In this document: piece by piece, positions 26,513 through 35,139 of the stretch
Position numbering within the stretch: the first letter of the stretch is position 1
How the letters are laid out: every line of letters starts with the position of its first letter
From: Lentisphaeria bacterium UBA1732
Lineage (GTDB): Bacteria; Verrucomicrobiota; Lentisphaeria; Victivallales; UBA1829
NCBI GenBank assembly: GCA_002315855.1
Contig: DCIG01000045.1
Location: 1 to 64,000 of the forward strand
Reading direction: 5' to 3'
Length of the DNA stretch: 64,000 nt
Notes under the pieces: model-generated
What the model was told of the DNA's origin: nothing
Seen by the model: the letters and a program-made list of their open reading frames with translations, nothing else
The model's database searches: none
Position numbers and translations under genes: made by a program

Positions 26513-27270
26513 AGAAAACACCTCAAAAAAATCAAAAGAATTCCCGTACTGACTGCCATCATTCGTTCCGGTCCGCTTGCCGCCCTTGAACGGGGCAGGG
26601 GTGTTCCGGCGTGGAACAGTCTGCACTGCATGGCCCGGTAAACCGCTTCCGAACGTTCCACCGTCCTGAGAAACAAATGCCCCGTCAGGTGTCCCCAGTC
26701 CTGAACCGGGATATGACGGCATTCCGGATTTCTCAGGAAATACGCCGTTTTCATGGACGCGGCCTCGGTCATGACCAGCCCCAGATAACGGAACATCAGC
26801 TGGATTTGCAGAATCAGTACGCACGGAATATGCAGAGATGCCATTGCTCCCGACAAGTCATTCATCGGCGTGCTTGCGGAAAGCAGCAGTACACAGCCCG
26901 CGGTCGCAAGTGTCTTGAATATCAGGACGAAAAGCGATACGAATCCCCCCGGCATCGTTCCTCCGAAAGGCATTGCCACTGCACTTCGGTCGAAGAAGCA
27001 GTTGGCAATCCCCGCACAAAGAATAAAGGGCAGTGCAATAAGCGTCCGCCTGAATAATCTCCCCGCATCATGTCCCGTAATCCATGCCAGACCGAACGGT
27101 ATTCCTGCGAAAATCAGTGTCCCTGTCCAGTCATATCGCTGAAACGATACGGTCAGAAAGAGGAAAAGCACCGTCAGCAGCATTTTGGGCAGCGGCGCAA
27201 ATTCATTCAGCACGGAGCTTTTGCTCTCCGCATGGCTGTGTATGGATAATGTTGAAATCGGGTCAATCAT
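26509..27270 (-). CDS. cbiQ: ECF transporter transmembrane protein
   Basis: A 253-residue polytopic membrane protein of the CbiQ/EcfT family, the coupling subunit that links the substrate-binding protein CbiM to the ATPase. About five membrane segments are visible. The coupling-helix motif ERSEAVYRAMQCRLF near residue 215 corresponds to the conserved ERSERVYRAMRARGY of CbiQ. The gene begins 58 bases after cbiM and its end overlaps cbiO by four bases. Confidence 0.92.
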   Translation of the reverse strand: MIDPISTLSIHSHAESKSSVLNEFAPLPKMLLTVLFLFLTVSFQRYDWTGTLIFAGIPFGLAWITGHDAGRLFRRTLIALPFILCAGIANCFFDRSAVAMPFGGTMPGGFVSLFVLIFKTLATAGCVLLLSASTPMNDLSGAMASLHIPCVLILQIQLMFRYLGLVMTEAASMKTAYFLRNPECRHIPVQDWGHLTGHLFLRTVERSEAVYRAMQCRLFHAGTPLPRSRAASGPERMMAVSTGILLIFLRCFL

Positions 27271-27328
27271 GAACCGTGCTTTGTTTCAGTTGTCTTGCAT
27301 ATCCGGAGGAATAACGTTTCTTGTCTGA

Positions 27329-28327
27329 TTACTTCCCCGCATGGCAGATTTCTTGTTTTTGCTTTCGGAACCGGATGATGCTCACGCACAGGCAAATCAA
27401 TGCCGCACAAAGAATTGCACCCGCTATCCCGCAGAAAATCGTCCCCGTCTGTTCATTTTTTCCGGGAATGACGTAGTCCGGCAGAAGTGCGAGTTTATCA
27501 CTGAGCGATGCGAAAAATCCATGGACTGCGCTTCCGTTTTCGATTTCTGTTCCTGCGGTGCGTTCAATCGACCATTCCAGACCATCCGGCTTGCCCGATG
27601 CCAGCAGGGAGAATCCTCCGCCCAGCACCAATGCCGCCAGCGAGAAAGTCCATACCATGCCTGCCGCAGAGAACCGTTTCGCCTCCTGCTTGACCGATTC
27701 AAAATCCGGCAGGTTTTTCCGCACGAAAAGCAGGACAAACGAAGTTGCCAGTCCTTCCCCGATTGCGATTGCCGCATGAATCGGCATCATTGCCGCCGCA
27801 AATACTCCGAACGGCAGTTCTGTAATCCCTGAAACCAGTGTTTCGATGGTTACCGCGAATGCTCCGCACAGCAGTGCTGCCATGCTTGCCGCGATTCCCG
27901 CCGTAAAAATCCGCCCCGGCTTCCCGTCTTTTCCCGCGATTGGATGGAATACAAAAGGATAGGACAGAAAGCATCCGAAAAATCCCATATTGAACAGATT
28001 GCATCCGTAGGCGAGCAGACCCCCGTCCGCGAACAGTACCGCCTGAATCAATAGCACCCCCGCCATTACGATGAATGCCGGTGCAGGTCCCAGCAATGCC
28101 GCCAGCAGAACTGCTCCTGCAATATGTCCGCTCGATCCGGTTCCCGGAATGGCGAAATTGATCATTTGTGCAGCGAAAACAAATGCGCCTGATACTCCCA
28201 TCAGCGGGATGCGGCTTTCCTTGAAGTCTTTGCGGATTGCCCTGACACTGTACCCGATGATTCCGGCAGACACCGCGAGCATGGCACCGCCGACTGCGGG
28301 TGAAATGAGTGCATCTGACATGTGCAT
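27329..28327 (-). CDS. cbiM: Cobalt/nickel-binding membrane protein with fused PDGLE (CbiN-like) domain
   Basis: A 332-residue substrate-binding membrane protein. The N-terminus MHMSDALIS carries the metal-binding Met-His start of CbiM/NikM. After about seven membrane segments (including GSSGHIAGAVLLAALLGP and MMPIHAAIAIGEG) a C-terminal part has SGKPDGLEWSIERT, the PDGLE motif of CbiN/NikN, and a final membrane segment (IAGAILCAALICLCVSII). So CbiN is fused and no separate cbiN is needed. Cobalt versus nickel cannot be decided; no cobalamin riboswitch is seen upstream and no nickel enzyme or B12 gene is nearby. Confidence 0.92.
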   Translation of the reverse strand: MHMSDALISPAVGGAMLAVSAGIIGYSVRAIRKDFKESRIPLMGVSGAFVFAAQMINFAIPGTGSSGHIAGAVLLAALLGPAPAFIVMAGVLLIQAVLFADGGLLAYGCNLFNMGFFGCFLSYPFVFHPIAGKDGKPGRIFTAGIAASMAALLCGAFAVTIETLVSGITELPFGVFAAAMMPIHAAIAIGEGLATSFVLLFVRKNLPDFESVKQEAKRFSAAGMVWTFSLAALVLGGGFSLLASGKPDGLEWSIERTAGTEIENGSAVHGFFASLSDKLALLPDYVIPGKNEQTGTIFCGIAGAILCAALICLCVSIIRFRKQKQEICHAGK

Positions 28328-28425
28328 AAAAATGCTGTTCCTTTTTCCGTCGTTCGTTTTACTGCCGCAAATCCCTTGTGATTTCCGGATTCTGTCATTG
28401 CATTTTTTTCGGAAGGGTATCTCTG

Positions 28426-28446
28426 TCCCTTTTGAAATCAGTTCTC
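28426..28446 (-). repeat. Solo terminus of the dispersed repeat
   Basis: TCCCTTTTGAAATCAGTTCTC is a close match to one terminal inverted repeat of the element at 127-293. It lies in the 436-base spacer between divergent cbiM and the NSS gene. Apart from the promoter at 28560-28588 I see nothing else in this spacer. Confidence 0.5.
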
Positions 28447-28559
28447 CAATGAATCAGGATGCCCTGATTGTACAATAACAGATGTATCATTTAATATACC
28501 TCTTTCAGGTAAAAAATCAATCAAAAACTTTTATTCTCCGTCATATATCGGGGAAAAAT

Positions 28560-28588
28560 TTGATATTGTTGTATTTGCGTGATATATT
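28560..28588 (+). promoter_or_regulatory. Putative promoter of the NSS transporter gene
   Basis: TTGATA (28560-28565) and TATATT (28583-28588) are separated by exactly 17 bases. The leader to the GTG start at 28764 would be about 170 bases. Confidence 0.6.
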
Positions 28589-28763
28589 AATAACACTGCT
28601 GTTGACGTATTCACCGGAAGATTTTCCTCCGCGCTGCGTCTGAATCGTGTCTCTGTTTCATTTTATTCCGCGTTTTTGATTTTGAATCCCGGTCAGAAAA
28701 CGTCGGAGCAGAGATTCTTCCCCGTTCCACTTTTGCTTCATCTCAAAAAGAAAGAGTTTCATC

Positions 28764-30155
28764 GTGAGTTCTTCCAGAGAGCACTTTTCCTCCCGTATCG
28801 GCTTCATTCTCATGACTGCCGGTTGTGCCATCGGACTTGGCAATGTATGGCGTTTCCCGTTTATTGCCGGACAGTATGGCGGCGGTCTTTTTGTCTGCCT
28901 CTATCTGTTCTTCCTGCTTATTCTCGGCTTCCCCGTGATGTGCATGGAGCTTGCTGTCGGTCGTGCGGGACAGAATGTCTATCCTCTTGATTTCAAAACT
29001 CTTCAGAATCCTGAAACAAAATTTCAGTGGAGCATTCCCGGTTTTATTCTCTTTTCCGGCAATTTGATTCTGCTGATGTTTTACACGGTCGTAACCGGAT
29101 GGATGCTTGCTTATACATGGTTCTATTGTTCCGGCGGAGCAAATAAGATTTACGAGTCTCAGCCCGACAAATTTTTCGGTGATTTTCTCGGTGCGCCCGG
29201 ACTTCAGATTGTCTTCATGCTGATTGGGCTTGTGATTACGCTGGTTGTCTGCTTCGGCGGCATTCAGAAATCCATTGAGAAGGTCATCAAATTCATGATG
29301 GCCGGTCTGTTCCTGATTCTCCTTGGTCTGGTGGTTCGCTCAGCCGTCTTGCCGAAAGCCGTTGACGGGTTCTCATTCTTCCTGTATCCTTCCACGGAAA
29401 ACTTTGTCAACAAAGGTCTTATGGAAACCATTCATGCCGCTATGGCACAGGCGTTCTTTACATTGAGTCTTGGTATCGGCAGTATCGCCATCTGCGGAAG
29501 CTACATTCAGCGTGAACGTTCTTTGGCGAACGAAGCCACATGGATTATCATTCTGGATACTCTTGTTGCCATTGCTTCAGGACTGATTATTTTCCCCTGC
29601 TGTTCTTCCTTTGACATCACGCCGAATGCCGGTCCTGCCCTGATTTTCATTACCCTCCCGAAGATTTTCCAAGGATTGCCCGGCGGTGCATTCTGGGGAA
29701 GCCTTTTCTTCCTGTTCATGTCCATTGCGGCTCTGTCCACGCTGATTGCCGTCTTTGAAAACCTTGTCGCGTTTGGCATGGATGTGTTCCACTGGAAACG
29801 CATCAAATCCTGCACGATTTTCGGTATTATACTTGGTATTGCTTCGTTCCCCTGCATTTTCGGCTTCAATATCTGGAGCAGTTTCCAGCCGCTGGGCGAA
29901 GGCACGGGCGTACTTGATTTGGAAGACTTCATTGTCAGCGATAACCTGCTTCCTTTGGGCGCATTGACTCTCGTCCTTTTCTGTACCATGAAGAAAGGAT
30001 GGGGCAGTGAGAACTTCCTGAATGAAATCAATACCGGTGCCGGCTGGAAAGTCCGTCCGTTTATGATTCATTATTGCCGCTGGGGTCTCCCCGTGATTGT
30101 CTTCCTGATTTGGGGAATCGGCATTGCCAAACGCTTCTTCCCCAATCTTTTCTGA
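28764..30155 (+). CDS. Sodium-dependent transporter of the NSS/SNF family
   Basis: A 463-residue secondary transporter of the neurotransmitter:sodium symporter family (LeuT fold), which moves amino acids with Na+. TM1 carries ..IGLGNVWRFPFIAGQYGGG, the family hallmark around the sodium and substrate sites. About 11 membrane segments can be counted, as in bacterial members such as TnaT-like proteins of 430-510 residues. The start is a GTG preceded by AAAGAG. It is monocistronic. The substrate cannot be read from the sequence. Confidence 0.93.
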   Translation: MSSSREHFSSRIGFILMTAGCAIGLGNVWRFPFIAGQYGGGLFVCLYLFFLLILGFPVMCMELAVGRAGQNVYPLDFKTLQNPETKFQWSIPGFILFSGNLILLMFYTVVTGWMLAYTWFYCSGGANKIYESQPDKFFGDFLGAPGLQIVFMLIGLVITLVVCFGGIQKSIEKVIKFMMAGLFLILLGLVVRSAVLPKAVDGFSFFLYPSTENFVNKGLMETIHAAMAQAFFTLSLGIGSIAICGSYIQRERSLANEATWIIILDTLVAIASGLIIFPCCSSFDITPNAGPALIFITLPKIFQGLPGGAFWGSLFFLFMSIAALSTLIAVFENLVAFGMDVFHWKRIKSCTIFGIILGIASFPCIFGFNIWSSFQPLGEGTGVLDLEDFIVSDNLLPLGALTLVLFCTMKKGWGSENFLNEINTGAGWKVRPFMIHYCRWGLPVIVFLIWGIGIAKRFFPNLF

Positions 30156-30276
30156 CATCCTGTCAGGCAATCATGCAATCCTGCCCTTTCCTTTTTTCGA
30201 TGGGGATGGGGCAGGGGGATATGCAGAGAATCGGTTCAGATATCCCGATTGATTTCGAGGTATTTTTTTGTGTCCG

Positions 30277-30314
30277 AAAAAAAGGTACCCCGGAAACAAT
30301 CCCGGAGTACCCTT
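30277..30314 (-). terminator. Terminator of the ydbH-ynbE-ydbL operon
   Basis: On the minus strand AAGGGTACTCCGGG pairs with CCGGGGTACCTT around a short loop, with one mismatch, and a T7 run follows. It lies 45 bases past the ydbL stop. Confidence 0.8.
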
Positions 30315-30359
30315 GAGCATATCAGTCTGGATGATTTGACTCGGCAGAGAAATTTTCTC

Positions 30360-30830
30360 TTACTTTTTCTCTTCCTTTTTCGGTGCGGGAGCTTTCTCCC
30401 ATTTGCCGTCTTTGCTTTGGATGAAGGTCCCTTCTTCTGCCGTAGAATAAATCTTCTTGGCGCGGAGTTCGCCCACCTTGCTTACGGTTGTGCTTTCTTT
30501 CTTTGCGATTTCCGCATAAATGAGCTTGCGTTCTTCGTTTTCATCCGCAATCTGCTTGGTTTCTTCGGCGCTGAGTTTTGCGTCTTTCATGGCTTCCAGA
30601 AAACCTCCGAGCGTTTCACCGATGGATCCTGCTTTTTTCAGCTTGTCCAGTTTCGGCTTGCGGGCGATCATATTTTTCTTGATGTCGTCCATAGTGATTT
30701 TTTTCTCGCTGGACTTTGCGGTTTCTGCGGCGGTCGCGGCGGCTTTCGGGGCTTCATCTGCGGCGGAAAGCATCGGTACGAACATCGTCATCGCGAGGCA
30801 GGCGGCTGTTGCAATCATTCTTTTATTCAT
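30360..30830 (-). CDS. ydbL: YdbL-family (DUF1318) periplasmic protein
   Basis: A 156-residue exported protein (signal peptide ending LSAADE). The family core is seen in KKAGSIGETLGGFLEAMKD followed by a helix (ENEERKLIYAEIAKKESTT), VGELRAKKIYSTAEEGTFIQ and a Lys-rich end; this matches E. coli YdbL. YdbL works with YdbH and YnbE, which lie directly upstream here. An Ala-rich linker (residues 25-42) follows the signal peptide. AAGGAG precedes the ATG by eight bases. It is the last gene of the operon, 12 bases after ynbE. Confidence 0.85.
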   Translation of the reverse strand: MNKRMIATAACLAMTMFVPMLSAADEAPKAAATAAETAKSSEKKITMDDIKKNMIARKPKLDKLKKAGSIGETLGGFLEAMKDAKLSAEETKQIADENEERKLIYAEIAKKESTTVSKVGELRAKKIYSTAEEGTFIQSKDGKWEKAPAPKKEEKK

Positions 30831-30842
30831 GTGGTAATCTCC

Positions 30843-31031
30843 TTAAATTGAATCAATGTCGTCGAAGAAGTCGTTCAGTTCCTTTTCAACGCGGATGTTG
30901 ATGTCGAGTGTGATGTGAACCGGTTTGATTTCGATGGGTTTGATCTCGCTTTGGGTTTTGATGCAGGACACCGGGAAAAACATCATTGCACCCCCGATGG
31001 CGAGAAATGCCGGAATAAATTTCATTCTCAT
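30843..31031 (-). CDS. ynbE: YnbE-family outer-membrane lipoprotein
   Basis: A 62-residue lipoprotein, the same size as E. coli YnbE. A signal peptide ends in a lipobox before Cys (MFFPVS-C), and the short mature part has IEIKPVHITLDINIRVEKEL, a single beta-rich stretch characteristic of YnbE. In E. coli YnbE multimers dock the C-terminus of YdbH to the outer membrane. The start at 31031 is chosen for AAGGA nine bases upstream; an ATG six bases later is also possible. The longer open frame upstream overlaps ydbH and is not coding. It begins 14 bases after the ydbH stop. Confidence 0.85.
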   Translation of the reverse strand: MRMKFIPAFLAIGGAMMFFPVSCIKTQSEIKPIEIKPVHITLDINIRVEKELNDFFDDIDSI

Positions 31032-31045
31032 ACAGTGGATTCCTT

Positions 31046-33982
31046 TCATTGTTTGGAGAACATATTTTTGAGGTATTTGACTAAGTCCTGAATTTTCTCT
31101 GCTGTAATATTCACGTTCACATCCAGCCTGATTCCCTGGAATCGGCATGGCACGCTGGATTTGATAAACGAATTCTGCTGTCCGTCAAAGGAATAATACA
31201 GCGGCTGATTGGGCTTCCCGTCCAGCGACAGTGTTATTTTCAGATGATCCATTTTTTCACCGCTGGTTGCCATGCTCATGCGCACCCATGAATACGTGAA
31301 ATCTTTCAGTGCATCCTTGGAGAGTTCCATGGTGATACCCCCGTTTTCGTTCATCAGGTTTTCATTCACTGTTCCGCGGATCAGCCCGTCTTCGCCCGGC
31401 GTGGAGTACAGAAATGCGTCATCGAAATAAATGCTGTCCGGTGTGATATACACGGGGATTGTTCCGTTGAGTGCGCCTTCTCCCTGAATATCGCCCACGC
31501 CTGTTTGCGTCAGAAATTCCGCCAAATCCAGCCGGTCGCAGTACATGATTGCTTCGGACAGCGGATATTCCTTGCTGAGCAGTAAACTCCCCAGCCTGAT
31601 ATGCCCGCCGCACCATTTCATTGATGCGTTTTCCACTTGCCATGTCGTGGGCGACTCCATTCGGAATGTTACGCGGCAGTTTTCCGTTTCGATTTTGTCG
31701 AATTTGATTTTCTGAATTGTCAGCAATTGTCCCGGTTCTGACTTCAGCGTTGCCAAATCACATACCTTGAATCCTAAATCGAGCCCCTTGACTTCCAGTT
31801 TCTTTTCGGGGAATGCCACATCCATCCCGTGCACATTGATTTCCGCGTTTCCGGTCGGCTTTTTCCCCGGCGTGAAACTGCAGTTGACCTTTCCTTTGAC
31901 ATTTCCCGTGCAGGAAATATTTTCAAACTGCGGGAAGAAGACACCGATGTCTTCGGTGAGATTGAGCTCCTGTTCAGGAATCTCAAAGATACCGTTCATC
32001 ATGACACCGCCGAGCAAATCCAGGTCTGCTTTCAGATTTGTCTTGATTCCGCGCACATCGATCCCGGAATCGAGTTTCAGCCCCTTTCCGGTCCAGCCGA
32101 TTTTTCCACCTGCTGCGGCAGTTTCAATCCCGTCGTAAATCACATTTTTGATGCCGATTTTTCCCTGCAATGGCTTTTCTGCTTCTGCGATGACCTCATT
32201 GTCCTCCGGCTTTTCAGTCTCCTCTTCCTCCGTTTTTTCCGACTTTGCAATCGTCTGTTCAAACGGCAGACTCCAATTGATTCCGATTGCCGCCGTCTTG
32301 AAATCCGGCATAAGCAAATCCGACACGGCACATTCCGCCTTGCCTGACACGGCCCCGCCGTTCAGTTGTGCGTTCAGCTTCACTTCCGGCGCGGTATAGG
32401 TGAGATTCGGCGACTCCATCTTGACTTTCATGCCGGAAAGTATCGTTTCCGCTGCATATTTCTTGAAATCGTGCGTCTGGGCATACATATTCAAACGCTC
32501 GAAATTTCCCTTGATGCCGTTGAAAGCCCCCTCGATTTCATTGCATCCCAGATTGGCCGTCATCATTTTTGAGGTCCCCTTGCCGGCGAATGTCCCCTCA
32601 AGCATGACATCCCCGATTTTCCCCGTGATTCCGTTCTGTTCTGCCGTCAGGTCTTTTGCCTTGAAAATTCCTGTAACATTCAGGCTTTCTTCTTCCCGGT
32701 TATGCTCGAACGCCACTTCCAGTTTTTCGGGGATGCACCCCGTCTGAATCCCCTGATAGTTCAGCCTGAATTTCGGACGGTTGCTGAGTGCCGCAGTAAC
32801 TTTCGAGTAACCCGGCTCCGTTGTCCCCTCTATCTCGAAAAGTGCCGCCTCCGAATCTGCGATTTTCGTCTTGAAACTCCCCTTGACCGTATGGTTCGGC
32901 AGAGACAGCTCCCCCTCAATCCCGCTGACTTCCACAGGGATTCCCCCATATTCGGCGGCAAGCTCATCCAGCGAAAATGCGAAACATCCGTTTTCTTTTA
33001 CCTGAAGCAGATACGGCGATTCCACTTTCAACTGATAGACCTTGTTCTGATCTCTCAGGCTGAAATTGAGTTTCCCGCTGACCGACGTCCCTTCCTGAAT
33101 ACTCAGCGTGTTCAGGTCCAGCTCCGCTTCCGAAGTCAGATTGATGCCTCCCCTCAGTCCGCGCGGCAGATAATTGCGTATCGTTCTCGACAGAGAATTG
33201 GTGGACACATTGATTTGACCGGGGCTGATTTTCAGCCGTTTGTCCTTGTGCCGGTATTCTGCCTGTACTCTTATGCTGTTGCTTGCGTTGTGGATGGCAA
33301 GATCACATTTGAGCTTGTTCCACTTTTCTTCGGAATCGGTTTCTGCATGGACGCGGTAGGCGAAATACACCAAATCGACCGATTCCTCTTCAAGAATCGT
33401 CAGAATGACATTCCCCGACACTATGATTTTCTCGACCTGCACAGGAATAACCTTGTTCAGGTCGCTGACAGGTTCATTCTTGCTTGTGCTTGTTTCCCCG
33501 CCGTCTTTCTTCATAAATCCTTTTACGAAAAGCTCATATATCGGAAACTTGAAAGACATTTCATCCGTTTGTGTACACAGAAAATCGCAGTTTTTCAGTT
33601 CGACGCTCTCGATTTTCCCTTTCATCAGCTCAAGTGGACGGTATTGGATTGTGATTGCCCCGATGCTGCCCACGCGGTGTGCTTGATTGGCATCCGCACT
33701 TTCCTCTTTGAACGTACATGCCACCTCTGCCGAATGAAAATTGATGTATTTGATTTGGAAATCCATTTTCCCTTTTTCGGACATCGAGTTTAACAGCTCA
33801 TTGATTTTGTTTTCAATCAGCTGCGGTCCGAAATGTGCCACGGCTCCCGCTCCGGCCAGTGCGATGCACAGCAGTGTCAGCAGTACGATGATCAGCACGG
33901 CCCATATCTTAGCTCGTTTGGCCTTGCGTTCGATTGCTTCTGCCTTCAGCTTCATTTGGATGTTTTGCAATGTTTCCGACAT
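31046..33982 (-). CDS. ydbH: YdbH-family intermembrane lipid-transport protein (AsmA-like)
   Basis: A 978-residue protein with one N-terminal membrane helix (residues about 24-48, IWAVLIIVLLTLLCIALAGA) and a very long beta-rich periplasmic part, as in AsmA-like bridges. The gene order ydbH-ynbE-ydbL and the C-terminal half (GSLLLSKEYPLSEAIMYCD, GEGALNGTIPVYI, RGTVNEN) identify it as YdbH. E. coli YdbH (879 residues) spans the periplasm with YnbE and helps carry phospholipid to the outer membrane. The start at 33982 has AAGGTC upstream; an open frame of 35 further codons lacks support. A Glu/Lys-rich insert near residue 590 (EEEETEKPED) is not typical. Confidence 0.88.
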   Translation of the reverse strand: MSETLQNIQMKLKAEAIERKAKRAKIWAVLIIVLLTLLCIALAGAGAVAHFGPQLIENKINELLNSMSEKGKMDFQIKYINFHSAEVACTFKEESADANQAHRVGSIGAITIQYRPLELMKGKIESVELKNCDFLCTQTDEMSFKFPIYELFVKGFMKKDGGETSTSKNEPVSDLNKVIPVQVEKIIVSGNVILTILEEESVDLVYFAYRVHAETDSEEKWNKLKCDLAIHNASNSIRVQAEYRHKDKRLKISPGQINVSTNSLSRTIRNYLPRGLRGGINLTSEAELDLNTLSIQEGTSVSGKLNFSLRDQNKVYQLKVESPYLLQVKENGCFAFSLDELAAEYGGIPVEVSGIEGELSLPNHTVKGSFKTKIADSEAALFEIEGTTEPGYSKVTAALSNRPKFRLNYQGIQTGCIPEKLEVAFEHNREEESLNVTGIFKAKDLTAEQNGITGKIGDVMLEGTFAGKGTSKMMTANLGCNEIEGAFNGIKGNFERLNMYAQTHDFKKYAAETILSGMKVKMESPNLTYTAPEVKLNAQLNGGAVSGKAECAVSDLLMPDFKTAAIGINWSLPFEQTIAKSEKTEEEETEKPEDNEVIAEAEKPLQGKIGIKNVIYDGIETAAAGGKIGWTGKGLKLDSGIDVRGIKTNLKADLDLLGGVMMNGIFEIPEQELNLTEDIGVFFPQFENISCTGNVKGKVNCSFTPGKKPTGNAEINVHGMDVAFPEKKLEVKGLDLGFKVCDLATLKSEPGQLLTIQKIKFDKIETENCRVTFRMESPTTWQVENASMKWCGGHIRLGSLLLSKEYPLSEAIMYCDRLDLAEFLTQTGVGDIQGEGALNGTIPVYITPDSIYFDDAFLYSTPGEDGLIRGTVNENLMNENGGITMELSKDALKDFTYSWVRMSMATSGEKMDHLKITLSLDGKPNQPLYYSFDGQQNSFIKSSVPCRFQGIRLDVNVNITAEKIQDLVKYLKNMFSKQ

Positions 33983-34231
33983 GCTTTCTTGACCTTGCTT
34001 TTTGCTTTTGTGGAAGATTTTTCCTGATTTGCATGTGTTCCCTTTGCAGATAGAATCTCTTGTCCCTCGCAAATCATTTCTTCGCACTATAATATATTCT
34101 GTTTTCTTGCGTATTTCAATTCTGAATCATGCGTTTTTCGCTTTTTTTGTGCCATTCTCTTCAATCCTTTACGTGATTTTCCCATGCCTCATTTTTTGCA
34201 GAAAAAAATCCGTTTACAGCATCTTTTTCCC

Positions 34232-34259
34232 TTGCATTTTCGTCCGCACATGTTATAGT
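34232..34259 (+). promoter_or_regulatory. Putative promoter of the three-gene membrane operon
   Basis: TTGCAT (34232-34237) and TATAGT (34254-34259) are spaced by 16 bases, about 38 bases before the start codon at 34297. The spacer 33983-34231 is AT-rich and holds no other clear feature. Confidence 0.55.
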
Positions 34260-34296
34260 ATCTCCGTAAAAACGAAAAAAATAAGGGTATTTCAAT

Positions 34297-35130
34297 ATGT
34301 TATCAAAATGTAAATCTCTCATCATCTTTCTTTTGCTTGCTCTGTGTCCGTATGTCTTTGCGGATATAATTAGCCCGGACATTCCTCCTCAACCGAATAA
34401 TTCGTATCTGTTTTTATTGTCAGAAATGGTTGCTCCTTTTTGCATGTACAATGAACTTCTCTCCATGGGAGCTCCCAATACACTTCATAAGCTGATTCCG
34501 TATCTTTTTTTTGGCTGGGGCATTCTTTTGTATGCGTTGGCTTTCACCATGATTGTCCGGCAGCCGCAGGATTTTACTCCGCCGGAGAAGCCTTCGCGTT
34601 CCGAACTCCTTTTGACGGTTTCCTTGCCGTGTCTGTCTGTTCTGATTTTGGTTCTGTCTGACAATTTTTTATCTTATCTGCCAGGTATGCTGACTTGTCT
34701 TTTCATCGCCTGTCTCACGAATTTGGCTTGGATTTTTCTGAAACAGCCTCATTTTTGCTCATTTCGCTCCTCTCTCAGCTGGCATCTTTTTGCCGAAGCC
34801 TGTACGATTCTTTCAGCATATCTGATGTATGACTGTCTGTTATGGATTTCTTGTGTTCCCGGAGTGCTATATAGCAATCTTCGTATCAGGGGCGAATACG
34901 GCCCGGATCCTTCTTCTTCCTCTTTTCTTTTGAAGTTTTTGTCTCTGCCCCTTTTGCTGCTGCTTTTCGTCCTGATTCCGTTCATTCCTTTCATCTTTTT
35001 GCGCATTTCTCTTTATCTCAATAAAACTTCAAAGCGGCGGTCTGTCCTTTTGAAGATTTCGCTTGTTTCGTTCTTGCTGATGAGTCTGCTTTACGGGGCT
35101 TTCCTTTTTCAGATTAACTTCTTTTTTTAG
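34297..35130 (+). CDS. Polytopic membrane protein of unknown function
   Basis: A 277-residue protein with an N-terminal signal-like helix (LIIFLLLALCPYVFA) and about five further membrane segments, ending in a short hydrophobic tail (YGAFLFQINFFF). I do not recognise the family. A poly-Leu segment (LPLLLLLFVLIPFIPFIFL) lies in the last third and a Ser-rich loop (DPSSSSF) precedes it. It is the first gene of a set with a transporter and a small membrane protein, nine bases from the next start, so the three products probably act together in the membrane. Confidence 0.7.
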   Translation: MLSKCKSLIIFLLLALCPYVFADIISPDIPPQPNNSYLFLLSEMVAPFCMYNELLSMGAPNTLHKLIPYLFFGWGILLYALAFTMIVRQPQDFTPPEKPSRSELLLTVSLPCLSVLILVLSDNFLSYLPGMLTCLFIACLTNLAWIFLKQPHFCSFRSSLSWHLFAEACTILSAYLMYDCLLWISCVPGVLYSNLRIRGEYGPDPSSSSFLLKFLSLPLLLLLFVLIPFIPFIFLRISLYLNKTSKRRSVLLKISLVSFLLMSLLYGAFLFQINFFF

Positions 35131-35139
35131 GATAAACTG

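Noticed and set aside
28328..28560. Cobalamin riboswitch upstream of cbiM
   Set aside because: No GCCACTG box or other conserved B12-element parts could be found on the minus strand.
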